Origin: Herbaspirillum seropedicae
Lineage (GTDB): Bacteria > Pseudomonadota > Gammaproteobacteria > Burkholderiales > Burkholderiaceae_D
Length of the DNA: 64,000 nt
Assembly (NCBI RefSeq): GCF_001040945.1
Contig: NZ_CP011930.1
Span: 4,769,021 to 4,833,020 of the forward strand
Direction: 5' to 3'
Below, one piece after another: positions 9,459-18,559 of the stretch. The stretch's first letter is position 1; each line of letters begins with the position of its first letter. The position numbers and the translations under genes are program-made. A model generated the notes under the pieces. The model was not told the DNA's origin and did not search any database. It saw nothing but the letters and a program-made list of their open reading frames with translations.

Positions 9459-10015
9459 ACAGCGTAATCGACTTTGCCCATCCGCCGGCGCTGCGTCGGC
9501 GCAGGCGCGAACAGCGCTTCCATGGCTGGCTGTGCGCCGCCGCCCTGCTGGGCGTGCTGCTGGCGATGGCGCCGGGTCTGCGCATCCATCTGCACCAGGG
9601 CCGGCTGGCAGCGGCCAACGCCTTGCTGCTGCAGGAAGCGCAAGCCCTGGCGTCGGCCACCAGACAGGCGGCAGAACTGCAGACACGCATCAGCGCATTG
9701 CAGCAACGACTGGCGCAACAGCAGCAGCTGGCGCGCCGCCGCACCCAGGCCGGTCTGCTGCTCAGGGGCGTCGCCCGGGCCAGCCTTCCGCTCGTCCACC
9801 TGGAACGACTGACGCTGCAGAAGGATCATGCCGAACTGCGTGGCCGGGCCGGCAGCATGGCGGCGATCCAGGAGCTGCAGGGGGCGCTGGCCGCCGCCGG
9901 CCTGGAGGGGGCGCATCTGCTGGACCTGCGCACCCAGGCCAGCGCGGCCGCCGAGGGCTATTCCTGGAGCCTGTCCATTCCGCTGCTGGCTGCCGGCGCG
10001 GCGTCGCCCCCATGA
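9455..10015 (+). CDS. pilN: Type IV pilus assembly protein PilN
   Basis: This 186-residue bitopic inner-membrane protein has the PilN plan: a short cytoplasmic start (MNSVIDFAHPPALRRRRREQ), one transmembrane helix around residues 27-45, a Gln/Ala-rich coiled coil at about 50-95, and a small periplasmic alpha/beta domain. The usual PilN motif INLLPWR is replaced here by a divergent VIDFAHPP segment, matching the divergent PilM. It overlaps pilM and pilO by four bases each, which implies translational coupling. Confidence 0.82.
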   Translation: MNSVIDFAHPPALRRRRREQRFHGWLCAAALLGVLLAMAPGLRIHLHQGRLAAANALLLQEAQALASATRQAAELQTRISALQQRLAQQQQLARRRTQAGLLLRGVARASLPLVHLERLTLQKDHAELRGRAGSMAAIQELQGALAAAGLEGAHLLDLRTQASAAAEGYSWSLSIPLLAAGAASPP

Positions 10016-10662
10016 GGCGGCCCCTGTTACGCGGGCATCCGGCGCACTGGCCGCAGTGGGCCCAGGTGCTGCTATTGCTGGCAATCACCCTGCTGTGCGC
10101 CGGCAGCGGCCTGCTGCTGGCCGTCCAGGACCTGGAGGATCTCCGCCTGCAAGAACGCCAGCGCCAGCAGGCCCTGCGCATCCAGTTGCAGGCAGCCCTG
10201 CGGCAATCGGCCCAACTGGCCGGCCTGATCGCCCAGCAGCGTACGCTGGAGATGCAACTGCACCAGGGCCAGGAACAAGGCTGGAGCGCCGCCCAGGCCG
10301 AGGGTGACCTGCTGCACGCCAAGCTGGCGCGCCGCGCCGCCGAATGCGCGCTGGCGCTGGAAAGCTTCCAGCCCAATCCCGACCGGCAACGCGCCGCCAT
10401 CAGCCTGCGCGGCCAGTACGCGGGACTGCTGTGCTTCGTCGAACTGGTCAGCCAGCCGCCGTTGCCCTTGCTGCTGGAAAGCCTGGAGATCGTCATCGAT
10501 GCCCGCCCCGCTGACACGGCGCTCAGGATGAACGCCCAGGTCTTCCTCCCCCCTGTCGTCCCCTCCAAGGAGAATCCTCATGACACTGCTGTCGCTGCTC
10601 CTGCCCCTCCTGATCCTGGCCGCGCTGGGCCTCGCTTACCTCCTGCGTCCTCTGCCCGATGA
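10012..10662 (+). CDS. pilO: Type IV pilus assembly protein PilO
   Basis: This 216-residue protein has one N-terminal transmembrane helix (about residues 20-38), a coiled coil rich in Gln/Leu/Arg, and a periplasmic ferredoxin-like domain. It would form heterodimers with PilN in the envelope. Its start codon overlaps the pilN stop (ATGA). Its 3' end overlaps pilP by 83 bases, which is unusually long. The last 29 residues encoded in the overlap are Pro/Ala/Arg-rich and unlike a folded PilO end, suggesting that the original stop was lost and the frame ran on. Confidence 0.8.
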   Translation: MRRPLLRGHPAHWPQWAQVLLLLAITLLCAGSGLLLAVQDLEDLRLQERQRQQALRIQLQAALRQSAQLAGLIAQQRTLEMQLHQGQEQGWSAAQAEGDLLHAKLARRAAECALALESFQPNPDRQRAAISLRGQYAGLLCFVELVSQPPLPLLLESLEIVIDARPADTALRMNAQVFLPPVVPSKENPHDTAVAAPAPPDPGRAGPRLPPASSAR

Positions 10663-11188
10663 ACTGGCGAGCACCCGCCAGTGGCTGGCCGGTGCGCGCC
10701 AGTTGAGCAGCCAGGCTGGTGCTGCTCCCCCAGCGTCACTGGTCCAAGCCGCCAGCGAGACGCCCGCCCCGCCACTGCCCGACGTGGAGATCGTCGATCC
10801 CTTCCGGCTACGGCAAGACGCGGCCGCGCCGCCTGCCACCGCTGTCGAGCGCCCGCCACAGCGCGTGCGCCGCGACGCCAGCGAGGAGGAAGACGATGAG
10901 CCCGTCCCCTCGCCCCGGCCCACCGCGCCCTTGCCGAGGTTGCTGGGTACGCTACGCCAGCAGGATCTGATGCTGGCCCTGATCGACATCGGCGGCGCCA
11001 CCCACCGCCTGCAAGCCGGCCAGCAACTGCCCGACGGACAGGGCCAACTGCTGACCATCAGCGAGACACATATCGAGATCGCCGATCCCCAGGGGACAAG
11101 GCAGACTCTCTCGCTGGAAAGCCCGGCACCACAGCTGGAGCCCTTAGCTGCCAGACGTGGCGCGCCACGGCGGGGAGCGAGACGATGA
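10580..11188 (+). CDS. pilP: Type IV pilus assembly protein PilP
   Basis: PilP connects the PilN/PilO heterodimer to the secretin PilQ. This 202-residue protein has an N-terminal hydrophobic helix, a disordered Pro/Ala/acidic linker with the DPF motif seen in the family (IVDPFRL), and a C-terminal beta domain (LLGTLRQQDLMLALIDIGG ... QLPDGQGQLLTIS). There is no lipobox cysteine, although many PilP proteins are lipoproteins, so this one seems anchored by its helix. A strong AAGGAG site precedes the ATG at 10580 inside the end of pilO. It overlaps pilQ by four bases. Confidence 0.8.
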   Translation: MTLLSLLLPLLILAALGLAYLLRPLPDELASTRQWLAGARQLSSQAGAAPPASLVQAASETPAPPLPDVEIVDPFRLRQDAAAPPATAVERPPQRVRRDASEEEDDEPVPSPRPTAPLPRLLGTLRQQDLMLALIDIGGATHRLQAGQQLPDGQGQLLTISETHIEIADPQGTRQTLSLESPAPQLEPLAARRGAPRRGARR

Positions 11189-13209
11189 GAAGCCACTTGC
11201 TCCTGATGGGCGTGCTGATACTGAGCGCCCCCGCCCTCGCCGGTCCCCGCCTGCATGCGCTGGACATCGAGGCGCGCGACGAAGCCACCACCCTCACCCT
11301 GCGCCTGGACCAGACACTTCCGCTATCGCAGATTCATCATTTCCAGCTGCTCGACCCGCCACAACTGGTGCTGGACCTGCCCGACACCACGCTGGCCGCA
11401 GGCATGGCCCGCCAGTTTGCCGCCAGCGGCCTGCTCAAGCGTGTCACCCTGGCCAGCGATGGTGAGCGCCTGCGCCTGCTGGCCACGCTGAAACGACCGC
11501 TGCATTACCAGTTGCAGGTGCAGGATGAGCAAGTGCAGGTAGCGCTGTCGCCGCTGCCGCCGCAAGCGCCCACGGCGCTGGGCGGCATCGGTTTCCAGCG
11601 CGGCAGCGCCGGGGAAGGCCGGCTGGACATAGACCTGGGCAGCACCGCCCCGGTGGTCCAGGTCCGCCAGCAAGGGCAACGGCTGATCGTCGACATCGGC
11701 GGAACCACCTTGCCCACCGGCTCAGCCCGCCAGGTCGAGGTGGGAGATTTCGCCACGCCGGTCACGCAGTACCAGGCCTATCCCTACGAAAATGGCGTGC
11801 GGCTGGCCATCCACGCGCAAGGCCTGTGGCGCTACCAGGCCGTGCAGCGCGGCCAGCAGTTGCGCATCGATGTGCTGCCGGTCAGCGCCGATCCGCACCG
11901 GATCGCGCCGGACAAGGACTACCAGGGCGCCAGGCTGTCGCTGAACTTCCAGAACATCGAGGTGCGCACCGCCCTGCAGGTGCTGGCCGATTTCACGGGA
12001 CTGAACATCATCGCCAGCGACGCCGTGACCGGGCAGTTGAGCCTGCGTCTCAAGGACGTGCCCTGGGAGCAGGCGCTGGAAATGATCCTGCAGGCGCGCG
12101 GACTGGCGCTGCAGCGCAGTGGCGGGGTCTTGTGGATCGCTCCGCGTGAAGAGATGGCTGCGCGCGAACGCCAGGAACTGGAACAGAAGGCGCTGTTGGC
12201 CGACCTCGAACCCCTGCATGCCGAGACCTTCCAGCTTAACTACCAGCGCGCCGACAACCTGCGCCGCGCCCTCGGGCTGGGCGAAGATGGCACGCCCCAG
12301 GCCAACCGGCGTGCTTCGCTGCTGTCGCGGCGGGGCAGCGCCATGATCGACAGCCACACCAACCAGTTGCTGGTCACCGATACCCTGGCCGCACTGGCCA
12401 ATGTGCGCAAGCTGATCGAGCGTATCGACATCGCCGCCCGCCAGGTCATGATCGAGGCGCGCATCGTCGAGGCCGACGACAGCTTTGCCCGCAACCTGGG
12501 CGTCAAGCTGGGACTGGCCGCCCGCACCCAGGGCGCGGCGCTCGGCAACAGCTATGCGAGCGTAGGCGAACTGAGCGGCCAGACCCCGCCGGCGGCCGGC
12601 ACCTACCTGCGCGAACCGGCGCTGGGCCTGGGCGCAGGAGCCCTTGCCGGCAGCGCGCCGGGCAGCTTTGCCTTCACCCTCTTCAACGCCGCCGCCCAGC
12701 GCTTCCTCAACGTCGAACTGTCTGCGCTGGAAGCGGAGGGACGCGGCAAAATCGTCTCCAGCCCGCGCCTGGTCACGGCCGACCAGCAGGCCGCCCTGAT
12801 CGAGCAGGGCGAGGAAATTCCCTACCAGCAATCGATAGGCAGCGGCGCGACCGCCACCGCTTTCAAGAAGGCCAACCTGAAACTGGAAGTCACGCCCCAG
12901 ATCACCCCGGACGGCAACGTGATCCTGGACGTCGATGTCAACAAGGACAGCCGTGGCAGCGCCACGCCGGGCGGGCTGGCCATCAATACCAAGCACATCA
13001 AGACCAAGGTGCAGGTGGAAGACGGCGGCACGGTGGTCATCGGCGGCATCTATACCCAGACCGACAACGAGCATGAGACACGGGTGCCGCTGCTGGGCGA
13101 GATTCCCCTCTTGGGAGCGCTCTTCCGCAGCCGCAACAAGGTGCGCGACAAGACCGAACTGCTGATCTTCCTCACCCCGCGCATCGTCGCCCCGCCGCGC
13201 CCATATTGA
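11185..13209 (+). CDS. pilQ: Type IV pilus secretin PilQ
   Basis: PilQ forms the outer-membrane channel for the type IV pilus. The 674-residue protein has a signal peptide (cleavage likely after ALAG near residue 20), AMIN-type beta domains that bind peptidoglycan, an STN/N0 domain beginning near ISLNFQNIEVRTALQVLADF-like sequence, an N1 domain, and a C-terminal secretin domain ending TELLIFLTPRIV. The VEDGGTVVIGGIYTQ and VPLLGEIPLLGALFR segments are characteristic of secretins. Only one AMIN region is obvious, so the exact N-terminal domain count is uncertain. Confidence 0.95.
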   Translation: MRSHLLLMGVLILSAPALAGPRLHALDIEARDEATTLTLRLDQTLPLSQIHHFQLLDPPQLVLDLPDTTLAAGMARQFAASGLLKRVTLASDGERLRLLATLKRPLHYQLQVQDEQVQVALSPLPPQAPTALGGIGFQRGSAGEGRLDIDLGSTAPVVQVRQQGQRLIVDIGGTTLPTGSARQVEVGDFATPVTQYQAYPYENGVRLAIHAQGLWRYQAVQRGQQLRIDVLPVSADPHRIAPDKDYQGARLSLNFQNIEVRTALQVLADFTGLNIIASDAVTGQLSLRLKDVPWEQALEMILQARGLALQRSGGVLWIAPREEMAARERQELEQKALLADLEPLHAETFQLNYQRADNLRRALGLGEDGTPQANRRASLLSRRGSAMIDSHTNQLLVTDTLAALANVRKLIERIDIAARQVMIEARIVEADDSFARNLGVKLGLAARTQGAALGNSYASVGELSGQTPPAAGTYLREPALGLGAGALAGSAPGSFAFTLFNAAAQRFLNVELSALEAEGRGKIVSSPRLVTADQQAALIEQGEEIPYQQSIGSGATATAFKKANLKLEVTPQITPDGNVILDVDVNKDSRGSATPGGLAINTKHIKTKVQVEDGGTVVIGGIYTQTDNEHETRVPLLGEIPLLGALFRSRNKVRDKTELLIFLTPRIVAPPRPY

Positions 13210-13210
13210 G

Positions 13211-13240
13211 CCCCGCGCGGGGGGCGGCCGGGATTTTTTC
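13211..13240 (+). terminator. Possible terminator after pilQ
   Basis: A G+C-rich hairpin (CCCC-GCGC-GGGG) sits directly after the pilQ stop codon, and a run of six T residues follows about 12 bases later. An alternative fold pairs GCCGGG with CCCGGC around the T run. The arrangement is imperfect for a Rho-independent terminator. Confidence 0.35.
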
Positions 13241-13410
13241 CCCGGCAGCCGGGCAAGGACGGTAAAATCGCTGTTCCAGGCCAGTGCTGGCGGGCGGCAA
13301 GTCCGCCGGCCAGCGGCCCGGACCTCGCCCGCCGGGCTCGGGTGACTGCGCCGGCAGATGCGCAGCACCATGGACATTTGCCAGTGGCGCACAGCGCACA
13401 ATTCTGAGAT

Positions 13411-15201
13411 ATGACTGGAAGCATCTTCCTTGTCGGCCTGATGGGAGCCGGCAAGACCACCATAGGCCGGGCCCTGGCCAAGAAGCTGAACAAGCGTTTC
13501 ATCGACTCGGACCACGAGATCGAAGCACGCACCGGGGCGACCATTCCGGTGATCTTCGAGATCGAGGGCGAGGAGAACTTCCGCCGCCGCGAGGCCGAGG
13601 TGATCCGCGAACTGACCGCCCTGCCCGATATCGTGCTGGCCACCGGCGGTGGCGCGATCCTGCGTGCCGAGAATCGCGACAATCTCAAGAAGGGCGGCAC
13701 GGTGGTCTACCTGCGCGCCAGCATCAATCAGATCCTGCAGCGCACCGGTCGCGACAAGAACCGCCCGCTGCTGCAGACCGCCGATCCGCGCCGCAAGCTC
13801 GAAGAGCTCTCCCGCCAGCGCGACCCGCTGTACCGCGATGTGGCGGATTTCGTCATCGAGACCAACCGGCCCAACGTGCAATTCCTGGTGCAGACCATCA
13901 TCAGCCATCTCGAGCTGTCGCCTCCGGAAAGCAGCTGGCAGAGCGCGCCGGCCGCCGACGAAACCATCGTCATCGAACGCAGCAGCGCACTGGTGACCAG
14001 CGCTGCCGATGGCGCGGTGGTGGTATCGACCAGCCACACCTCCCAGACTTTCCATGGCGCGGCCAGCGCCGAACCGACTCTTGCCCGCATGAACCAGAAC
14101 ACCGCTTCCGCCCCCGCGCCCATCACCCTCAACGTCGACCTGGGCGAGCGCAGCTATCCCATCCACATCGGCCGCGGCCTGCTGGACGACGCCGGCCTGC
14201 TGCCGCAATACGTCAAGGGCAAGCGCGTGGCCATCGTCACCAATGACAAGGTCGGGCCGCTCTACCTGGACAAGGTCGCCCAGCCGCTGCGCGCCGCCGG
14301 CAAACTGGTGACCGAGATCGTGCTGCCCGATGGCGAGGAAGAAAAGAACTGGGCCAGCCTGATGAAGATCTTCGATCGCCTGCTGGCCGACAAGTGTGAT
14401 CGCAAGACCACGCTCATCGCCCTGGGCGGCGGCGTCATCGGCGACCTGACCGGCTTTGCGGCGGCCTCCTACATGCGCGGCGTGCCCTTCGTGCAAGTCC
14501 CCACGACCCTGCTGTCGCAGGTGGATTCGTCGGTGGGCGGCAAGACCGGCATCAATCATCCGCTGGGCAAGAACATGATCGGCGCGTTCTACCAGCCGCA
14601 GGCCGTCATCGCCGACACCGCCACCCTGCACACCCTGCCGCCGCGCGAGCTGTCGGCCGGCATCGCCGAAGTGATCAAGCACGGCGCCATCATCGATGCC
14701 CCCTTCTTCGACTGGATCGAAACCAATATCGCCCAGTTGGTCTCCAAGGATGACGCCGCCCTGGCCTACGCCATCCAGCGCTCCTGCGAGATCAAGGCCG
14801 AGGTGGTGCGCCAGGACGAGCGCGAAGGCGGCCTGCGCGCCATCCTCAACTTCGGCCACACCTTCGGCCACGCCATCGAGAACGGCCTGGGCTATGGCCA
14901 ATGGCTGCACGGCGAAGCCGTCGGCTGCGGCATGGTGATGGCGGCCGACCTGTCGCATCGCCTTGGCTACATCGACGCCGGCGCGCGTGATCGCGTGCGT
15001 GCGTTGACGGCTGCGGCCGGCCTGCCCACGGTGGCGCCGGACCTGGGCGTGGCGCGCTGGCTGGAACTGATGGAAGTGGACAAGAAGAACGAAGGCGGCC
15101 AGATCAAGTTCATCCTGATCCGGCCGCTGGGCAGCCCCCTGATCACCAACGTGCCGCAGGACTTGCTATTGCAAACCCTGGCGGCCTGCACTGGAGAATG
15201 A
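13411..15201 (+). CDS. aroKB: Fused shikimate kinase / 3-dehydroquinate synthase (AroK-AroB)
   Basis: One uninterrupted 596-codon frame encodes two chorismate-pathway enzymes. Residues 1-175 are shikimate kinase, with P-loop [12 protein letters not shown], shikimate-binding DSDHEIE and FRRREAEV, and ATGGGA. Residues about 230-596 are 3-dehydroquinate synthase, with [47 protein letters not shown] and the metal-binding HTFGHAIE and HGEAV motifs. A linker of about 55 residues rich in Ser, Ala and Thr joins them. aroK and aroB are adjacent but separate in most proteobacteria. An internal ATG at 14089 could start a free AroB, but no ribosome binding site is visible before it. dgt follows immediately. 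Confidence 0.93.
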   Translation: MTGSIFLVGLMGAGKTTIGRALAKKLNKRFIDSDHEIEARTGATIPVIFEIEGEENFRRREAEVIRELTALPDIVLATGGGAILRAENRDNLKKGGTVVYLRASINQILQRTGRDKNRPLLQTADPRRKLEELSRQRDPLYRDVADFVIETNRPNVQFLVQTIISHLELSPPESSWQSAPAADETIVIERSSALVTSAADGAVVVSTSHTSQTFHGAASAEPTLARMNQNTASAPAPITLNVDLGERSYPIHIGRGLLDDAGLLPQYVKGKRVAIVTNDKVGPLYLDKVAQPLRAAGKLVTEIVLPDGEEEKNWASLMKIFDRLLADKCDRKTTLIALGGGVIGDLTGFAAASYMRGVPFVQVPTTLLSQVDSSVGGKTGINHPLGKNMIGAFYQPQAVIADTATLHTLPPRELSAGIAEVIKHGAIIDAPFFDWIETNIAQLVSKDDAALAYAIQRSCEIKAEVVRQDEREGGLRAILNFGHTFGHAIENGLGYGQWLHGEAVGCGMVMAADLSHRLGYIDAGARDRVRALTAAAGLPTVAPDLGVARWLELMEVDKKNEGGQIKFILIRPLGSPLITNVPQDLLLQTLAACTGE

Positions 15202-15202
15202 C

Positions 15203-16354
15203 ATGCACACTGAAGCGCCCGACCATCTCGCTCCCTATGCCGCCCACTCGGCAAGTTCGCGGGGCCGGCGCTTCAGTGAAACCCCACCCGGATCGCGCAG
15301 CGAGTTCCAGCGCGACCGCGACCGCATCGTCCATTCCACGGCCTTCCGCCGGCTCGAATACAAGACCCAGGTCTTCGTCAATCACGAAGGCGACCTGTTC
15401 CGCACCCGCCTCACCCATAGCATCGAAGTCGCGCAGATCGCCCGCTCCTGCGCGCGCAACCTGCAACTGAACGAAGACCTGGTCGAAGCCATCTCGCTGG
15501 CCCATGACCTCGGCCACACGCCCTTCGGCCACGCCGGCCAGGATGAGCTGAACCACTGCATGAAGCATCACGGCGGCTTCGAACACAATCTGCAGAGCCT
15601 GCGCGTGGTCGATGAGCTGGAACAGCACTACGGTGCGTTCGATGGCCTGAACCTGAGCTTCGAGACACGCGAAGGCATCCTCAAGCACTGCTCGCTGCAC
15701 AATGCCCGCCAGCTCGGCGAGATCGGCCTGCGCTTCCTGGAGAAAAAGCAGCCCTCGCTGGAAGCCCAGCTGGCCAACCTGGCCGACGAAATCGCCTACA
15801 ACAACCACGACATCGACGACGGCCTGCGCTCGGGACTGCTGACCATGGAACTGATGAGCGAGGTGGATTTCTTTGCGCGCCATCTGCGCGAGGTGGAGCA
15901 AGCCTATCCCGGCATCACCGGTCGTCGCGTCATCCATGAGACGGTCCGACGCATGATCAATGCACTCATCGTCGACCTGATCCAGACTTCGCGCAGCCGC
16001 ATTGCCGAAATCGCCCCGCGCGATATCGAGGATGTACGCAATGCACCGCAGCTCATCGCCTTCTCCGATCCGATGGCGGCAGAGGCGGCCGTCCTGAAGA
16101 AATTCCTGCGCGAGAAGCTCTACCGTCACTATCAGGTCAACCGCATGACGGCCAAGGCGCGCCGCATCATCGCCGAGATGTTCGAGGCCTTCGTCGGCCA
16201 GCCCAACCTGCTGCCGCCGGACTACCAGGTCCACGGCATTGTCGACGACGCCTTGCGTAGCGACAAGCAGGCGCGCAAGGTGGCCGACTACATCGCCGGC
16301 ATGACCGACCGCTACGCCATCCGCGAGCACCGCCGCTTGTTCGTGATGGAATGA
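15203..16354 (+). CDS. dgt: Deoxyguanosinetriphosphate triphosphohydrolase-like protein
   Basis: This 383-residue HD-domain enzyme would cleave dNTPs, typically dGTP, to the nucleoside and triphosphate in the cytosol. The metal-binding residues appear as H in [13 protein letters not shown] near residue 73 and HD in [17 protein letters not shown] near residue 100, with a later D in [18 protein letters not shown]. The length matches the shorter bacterial dGTPase-like subclass. A GGAGA ribosome site lies in the aroKB stop region; the start is two bases after that stop, so the two genes are probably co-transcribed, as in related betaproteobacteria. Confidence 0.95.
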   Translation: MHTEAPDHLAPYAAHSASSRGRRFSETPPGSRSEFQRDRDRIVHSTAFRRLEYKTQVFVNHEGDLFRTRLTHSIEVAQIARSCARNLQLNEDLVEAISLAHDLGHTPFGHAGQDELNHCMKHHGGFEHNLQSLRVVDELEQHYGAFDGLNLSFETREGILKHCSLHNARQLGEIGLRFLEKKQPSLEAQLANLADEIAYNNHDIDDGLRSGLLTMELMSEVDFFARHLREVEQAYPGITGRRVIHETVRRMINALIVDLIQTSRSRIAEIAPRDIEDVRNAPQLIAFSDPMAAEAAVLKKFLREKLYRHYQVNRMTAKARRIIAEMFEAFVGQPNLLPPDYQVHGIVDDALRSDKQARKVADYIAGMTDRYAIREHRRLFVME

Positions 16355-16388
16355 GCCGCCGCGTGCGCCAGCTCTCCCGGCGGCACTG

Positions 16389-16416
16389 AACGCAGCGTTC
16401 CGATACGCTGCGTTTT
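16389..16416 (+). terminator. Terminator after dgt
   Basis: The 9-bp stem AACGCAGCG / CGCTGCGTT has an 8-base loop and a short T run. It lies 35 bases past the dgt stop and would end the aroKB-dgt transcript. Confidence 0.7.
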
Positions 16417-16772
16417 CCGCAAGCCGCTTTCGTTGCAGGCATGCAATGTAATGCGCTCATCCTTCGCCGCACCGACATTTCGTTACATTTTTTCTGAAAA
16501 TTATTTTCTCGTCGCCAGCGACGAGACGGTGCGCACCGCATCGCCGCAAAGCCTTTCTGGCAAAGGCTTTTCGGCCGATTGCACAGATGCAATGGCAGGA
16601 CGGCAAGACCCGCCACGGCGAAACTGGCAGATGTAAATTTCTGTCAATATCAAGTCGGCTTCGCAGCCGCCGTAATGCAGGAATGGCGTGAACGTCATGC
16701 GACGCTGCCGCGCCAGCGGACCCTTCTTCCCCCTTTTGCTGCCCGGGTCCTCTTTCTTTCCAGGAGATCGTC
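16417..16772 (+). promoter_or_regulatory. Long hairpin-rich leader upstream of the DUF5610 gene
   Basis: No gene is visible in this stretch of about 350 bases. An A+T-rich segment at 16478-16508 is the likely promoter area. It is followed by four compact inverted repeats: 16507-16514 with 16519-16526; 16548-16556 with 16562-16570; 16578-16583 with 16588-16593; and 16656-16660 with 16665-16669. The segment CCGCAAAGCC ... CGGCCGATTGCA loosely recalls part of the GEMM-I cyclic-di-GMP riboswitch, but the preceding GGGCAAACC-type half is absent, so no riboswitch class is assigned. A purine-rich ribosome site (CCAGGAGA) precedes the ATG. Confidence 0.4.
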
Positions 16773-17516
16773 ATGGCTATCGGCAACAACAACGGCGTGG
16801 ACACCAAGTCCCTGCTGCCCAGCACCAAGCTCCCCAGCGTCAACGCTGGCTCCACCAGCGAGTCCGACAGGCAGTCGGCCAATGCTGCCAGCCCGGCCGT
16901 GAGCGACAAGATCGCCGAGGCCAAGAAGGCCAACCTGCTCACCGAAGCCGGCGCCAAGGCGCAGTTCAACCTGTCCATCGTGCAGGCCTCGCTGGAGGTC
17001 TCGCTGCAGACGCAGAATGATCCGCTCTCGCTGGTCTACAAGACCGCCATCGAGAACATCAACGATGTGCTGCGCCCGCAACTGGGCGACAACGCCATCC
17101 AGAATACGGCCTCGCAGGACAATACCCCCGAGGCGACGGCGGGCCGCATCGTCTCCTTCATCACCAACATGTTCGACCTGTTCAAGAAAAACAATCCGGA
17201 CAAGGATGACAGCAGCAACATCGACGACTACATGAAGCTCATCTTCAAGGGCGTCGATCAAGGCTTCAAGGAAGCGCGCGGCATCCTGGAGAGCCTCAGC
17301 GTGCTGCAAGGCGATATCGCCGACAACATCGACAAGACCTATGACCTGGTGCAGAAGTCCCTGAACGACTTCATCAACAAGGTCAAGGGCGCCAAGCCGG
17401 ACACGGAAGAAGGTCAGGGCCAGAACGATGGCCAGGGTGGGACCGTGGTGGCCAGCGAGACGACGGTCAGCATCTCGATCTCGGTGAGCCAGACGCGCAT
17501 CAGCACCAGCGCTTGA
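16773..17516 (+). CDS. DUF5610 domain protein of unknown function
   Basis: This 247-residue soluble protein has no signal peptide or membrane segment. A polar Ser/Asn-rich N-terminus of about 45 residues is followed by a helical domain (residues about 55-200). That domain contains AQFNLSIVQASLEVSLQTQNDPLSLVYKTAIENIN and LRPQLGDNAIQN-type sequence that I recognise as the DUF5610 pattern. The C-terminus is Gly/Gln-rich and ends in a Thr/Ser/Val beta-like repeat (TTVSISISVSQTRISTSA). It is monocistronic, with a structured leader before it and a terminator after it. Function is unknown. Confidence 0.75.
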   Translation: MAIGNNNGVDTKSLLPSTKLPSVNAGSTSESDRQSANAASPAVSDKIAEAKKANLLTEAGAKAQFNLSIVQASLEVSLQTQNDPLSLVYKTAIENINDVLRPQLGDNAIQNTASQDNTPEATAGRIVSFITNMFDLFKKNNPDKDDSSNIDDYMKLIFKGVDQGFKEARGILESLSVLQGDIADNIDKTYDLVQKSLNDFINKVKGAKPDTEEGQGQNDGQGGTVVASETTVSISISVSQTRISTSA

Positions 17517-17553
17517 TGCGCGCCGGCGCATGGCTGGACGTCAATGCTGCCAA

Positions 17554-17583
17554 CGGCCGCCCACGGGCGGCCGATTTTTATTT
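17554..17583 (+). terminator. Terminator after the DUF5610 gene
   Basis: An 8-bp stem (CGGCCGCC with GGCGGCCG) around CACG is followed by ATTTTTATTT. It is a good Rho-independent terminator and also lies at the end of the convergent membrane-protein gene. Confidence 0.85.
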
Positions 17584-18126
17584 GTCCTTGAGAACGCCAT
17601 CGAGACATTCGACGGATTCGCTGGACCCACTGTTCTCCCTATGGACGTTGGACGCCCTGAACATCAGGTAGTGAATGACAAGAGAGAGGATCTCGGCACC
17701 GAAGAACAACAGCCAAGTTCCCGGCCCACTGGAAAACTGGAATTCCGGCTCGAAGACAAGAAAGAGCTGGACCGCACTGACCACGCCTTGGACCACGCTC
17801 AGCAGCTTCATCACCTTGGCGCCGATGCCGCTGGGATACAGATAATGAACCCACGGTATAAGGGCAGTTACGACGAGCACCAGAAGTTCAACACCTATCG
17901 ACGCGCCGTACGAACTGGCAATCAGGCGCACTATGGAATTGAAGGTGCCGATGGTAATGAGGGCGAGCAAGGCCTTCAGCAGGCGGCGATGAGTAAGTTG
18001 ATACACGGGTGTTGATTCCAAATCAGGCTCCTGTAATGAATTGATACTTGCCATCAATATGGCCGTAGCCGCCATCTCGTTCGAGAGAAAGGAAATATTG
18101 ATATGCCGGTGCAGAGAGGGGCACAT
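17578..18126 (-). CDS. Small four-helix membrane protein, unknown (second of a tandem pair)
   Basis: The frame encodes up to 182 residues with four predicted transmembrane helices in the region after LTHRRLLKALLALITIG. A charged, Ser-rich cytoplasmic tail (HRENSGSSESVECLDGVLKDK) ends it. No family is recognised. The segment PWVHYLYPSGIGAKVMKLLSVVQ aligns with VFLHYRFPTRPGAIVLQVLVVLS in the gene just upstream, so the two look like diverged tandem duplicates. The start is uncertain: 18126 lies 7 bases after the upstream stop and could be coupled to it, while 18075 and 18054 are alternatives; none has a good ribosome site. Base composition is visibly more A+T-rich than the flanks. Confidence 0.6.
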   Translation of the reverse strand: MCPSLHRHINISFLSNEMAATAILMASINSLQEPDLESTPVYQLTHRRLLKALLALITIGTFNSIVRLIASSYGASIGVELLVLVVTALIPWVHYLYPSGIGAKVMKLLSVVQGVVSAVQLFLVFEPEFQFSSGPGTWLLFFGAEILSLVIHYLMFRASNVHRENSGSSESVECLDGVLKDK

Positions 18127-18133
18127 AGTGTGC

Positions 18134-18559
18134 TCAAGGCTTACTGTTCTCTTCGACCATGCTTTGCTCGGTCACGCGTTTGACATGAAAAGAAACAAGA
18201 AGGAGTCCATGAAAGACCAACAGGGCCATGATGATGGCGATAAATTGAATCGATAGTAGGCTATTAGACGAGCTCGAAGAAAACAGCAAGGTGACCAGCA
18301 CGAACGAACCGATGAGCAATAACAAAGACAACACAACGAGCACCTGAAGAACAATGGCGCCGGGGCGAGTGGGGAATCGGTAATGCAGGAAAACGGCGAT
18401 GTCAGTCAGAAGGGAAATGGCCAGCGATGTCAACTTTTCTTCCCACCAGTAGACGCTCTGACCGAAGAGCGCAACCAAGAGCTGCAGTGATATTGATACC
18501 ACAAGGCAGGCCAGGAGCAGCGACGGATATTTCAGTTGGTAATTCGTCCGAAAACGCAT
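18134..18559 (-). CDS. Small four-helix membrane protein, unknown (first of a tandem pair)
   Basis: This 141-residue protein starts at 18559 with a GGAAAGGAAA ribosome site close upstream; longer in-frame starts lack one. Four hydrophobic helices span residues about 12-32, 40-62, 68-90 and 100-122, with a run of serines (SSSSSN) in the last periplasmic or cytoplasmic loop and a short charged tail. No known family is recognised. It shares the HYRFPxxPGAxVLxxLxV core with its downstream neighbour. The pair sits between tex and the DUF5610 gene in an A+T-richer patch and may be a recent acquisition. Confidence 0.6.
   Translation of the reverse strand: MRFRTNYQLKYPSLLLACLVVSISLQLLVALFGQSVYWWEEKLTSLAISLLTDIAVFLHYRFPTRPGAIVLQVLVVLSLLLLIGSFVLVTLLFSSSSSNSLLSIQFIAIIMALLVFHGLLLVSFHVKRVTEQSMVEENSKP

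Noticed and set aside
11722..14958. Minus-strand 1078-codon frame opposite pilQ and aroKB
   Set aside because: It covers two well-supported genes on the opposite strand and results from codon bias at third positions.
16541..16600. Possible GEMM-I cyclic-di-GMP riboswitch
   Set aside because: Only the CGCAAAGCC and GGCC parts resemble it; the first helix and tetraloop-receptor half are not visible.
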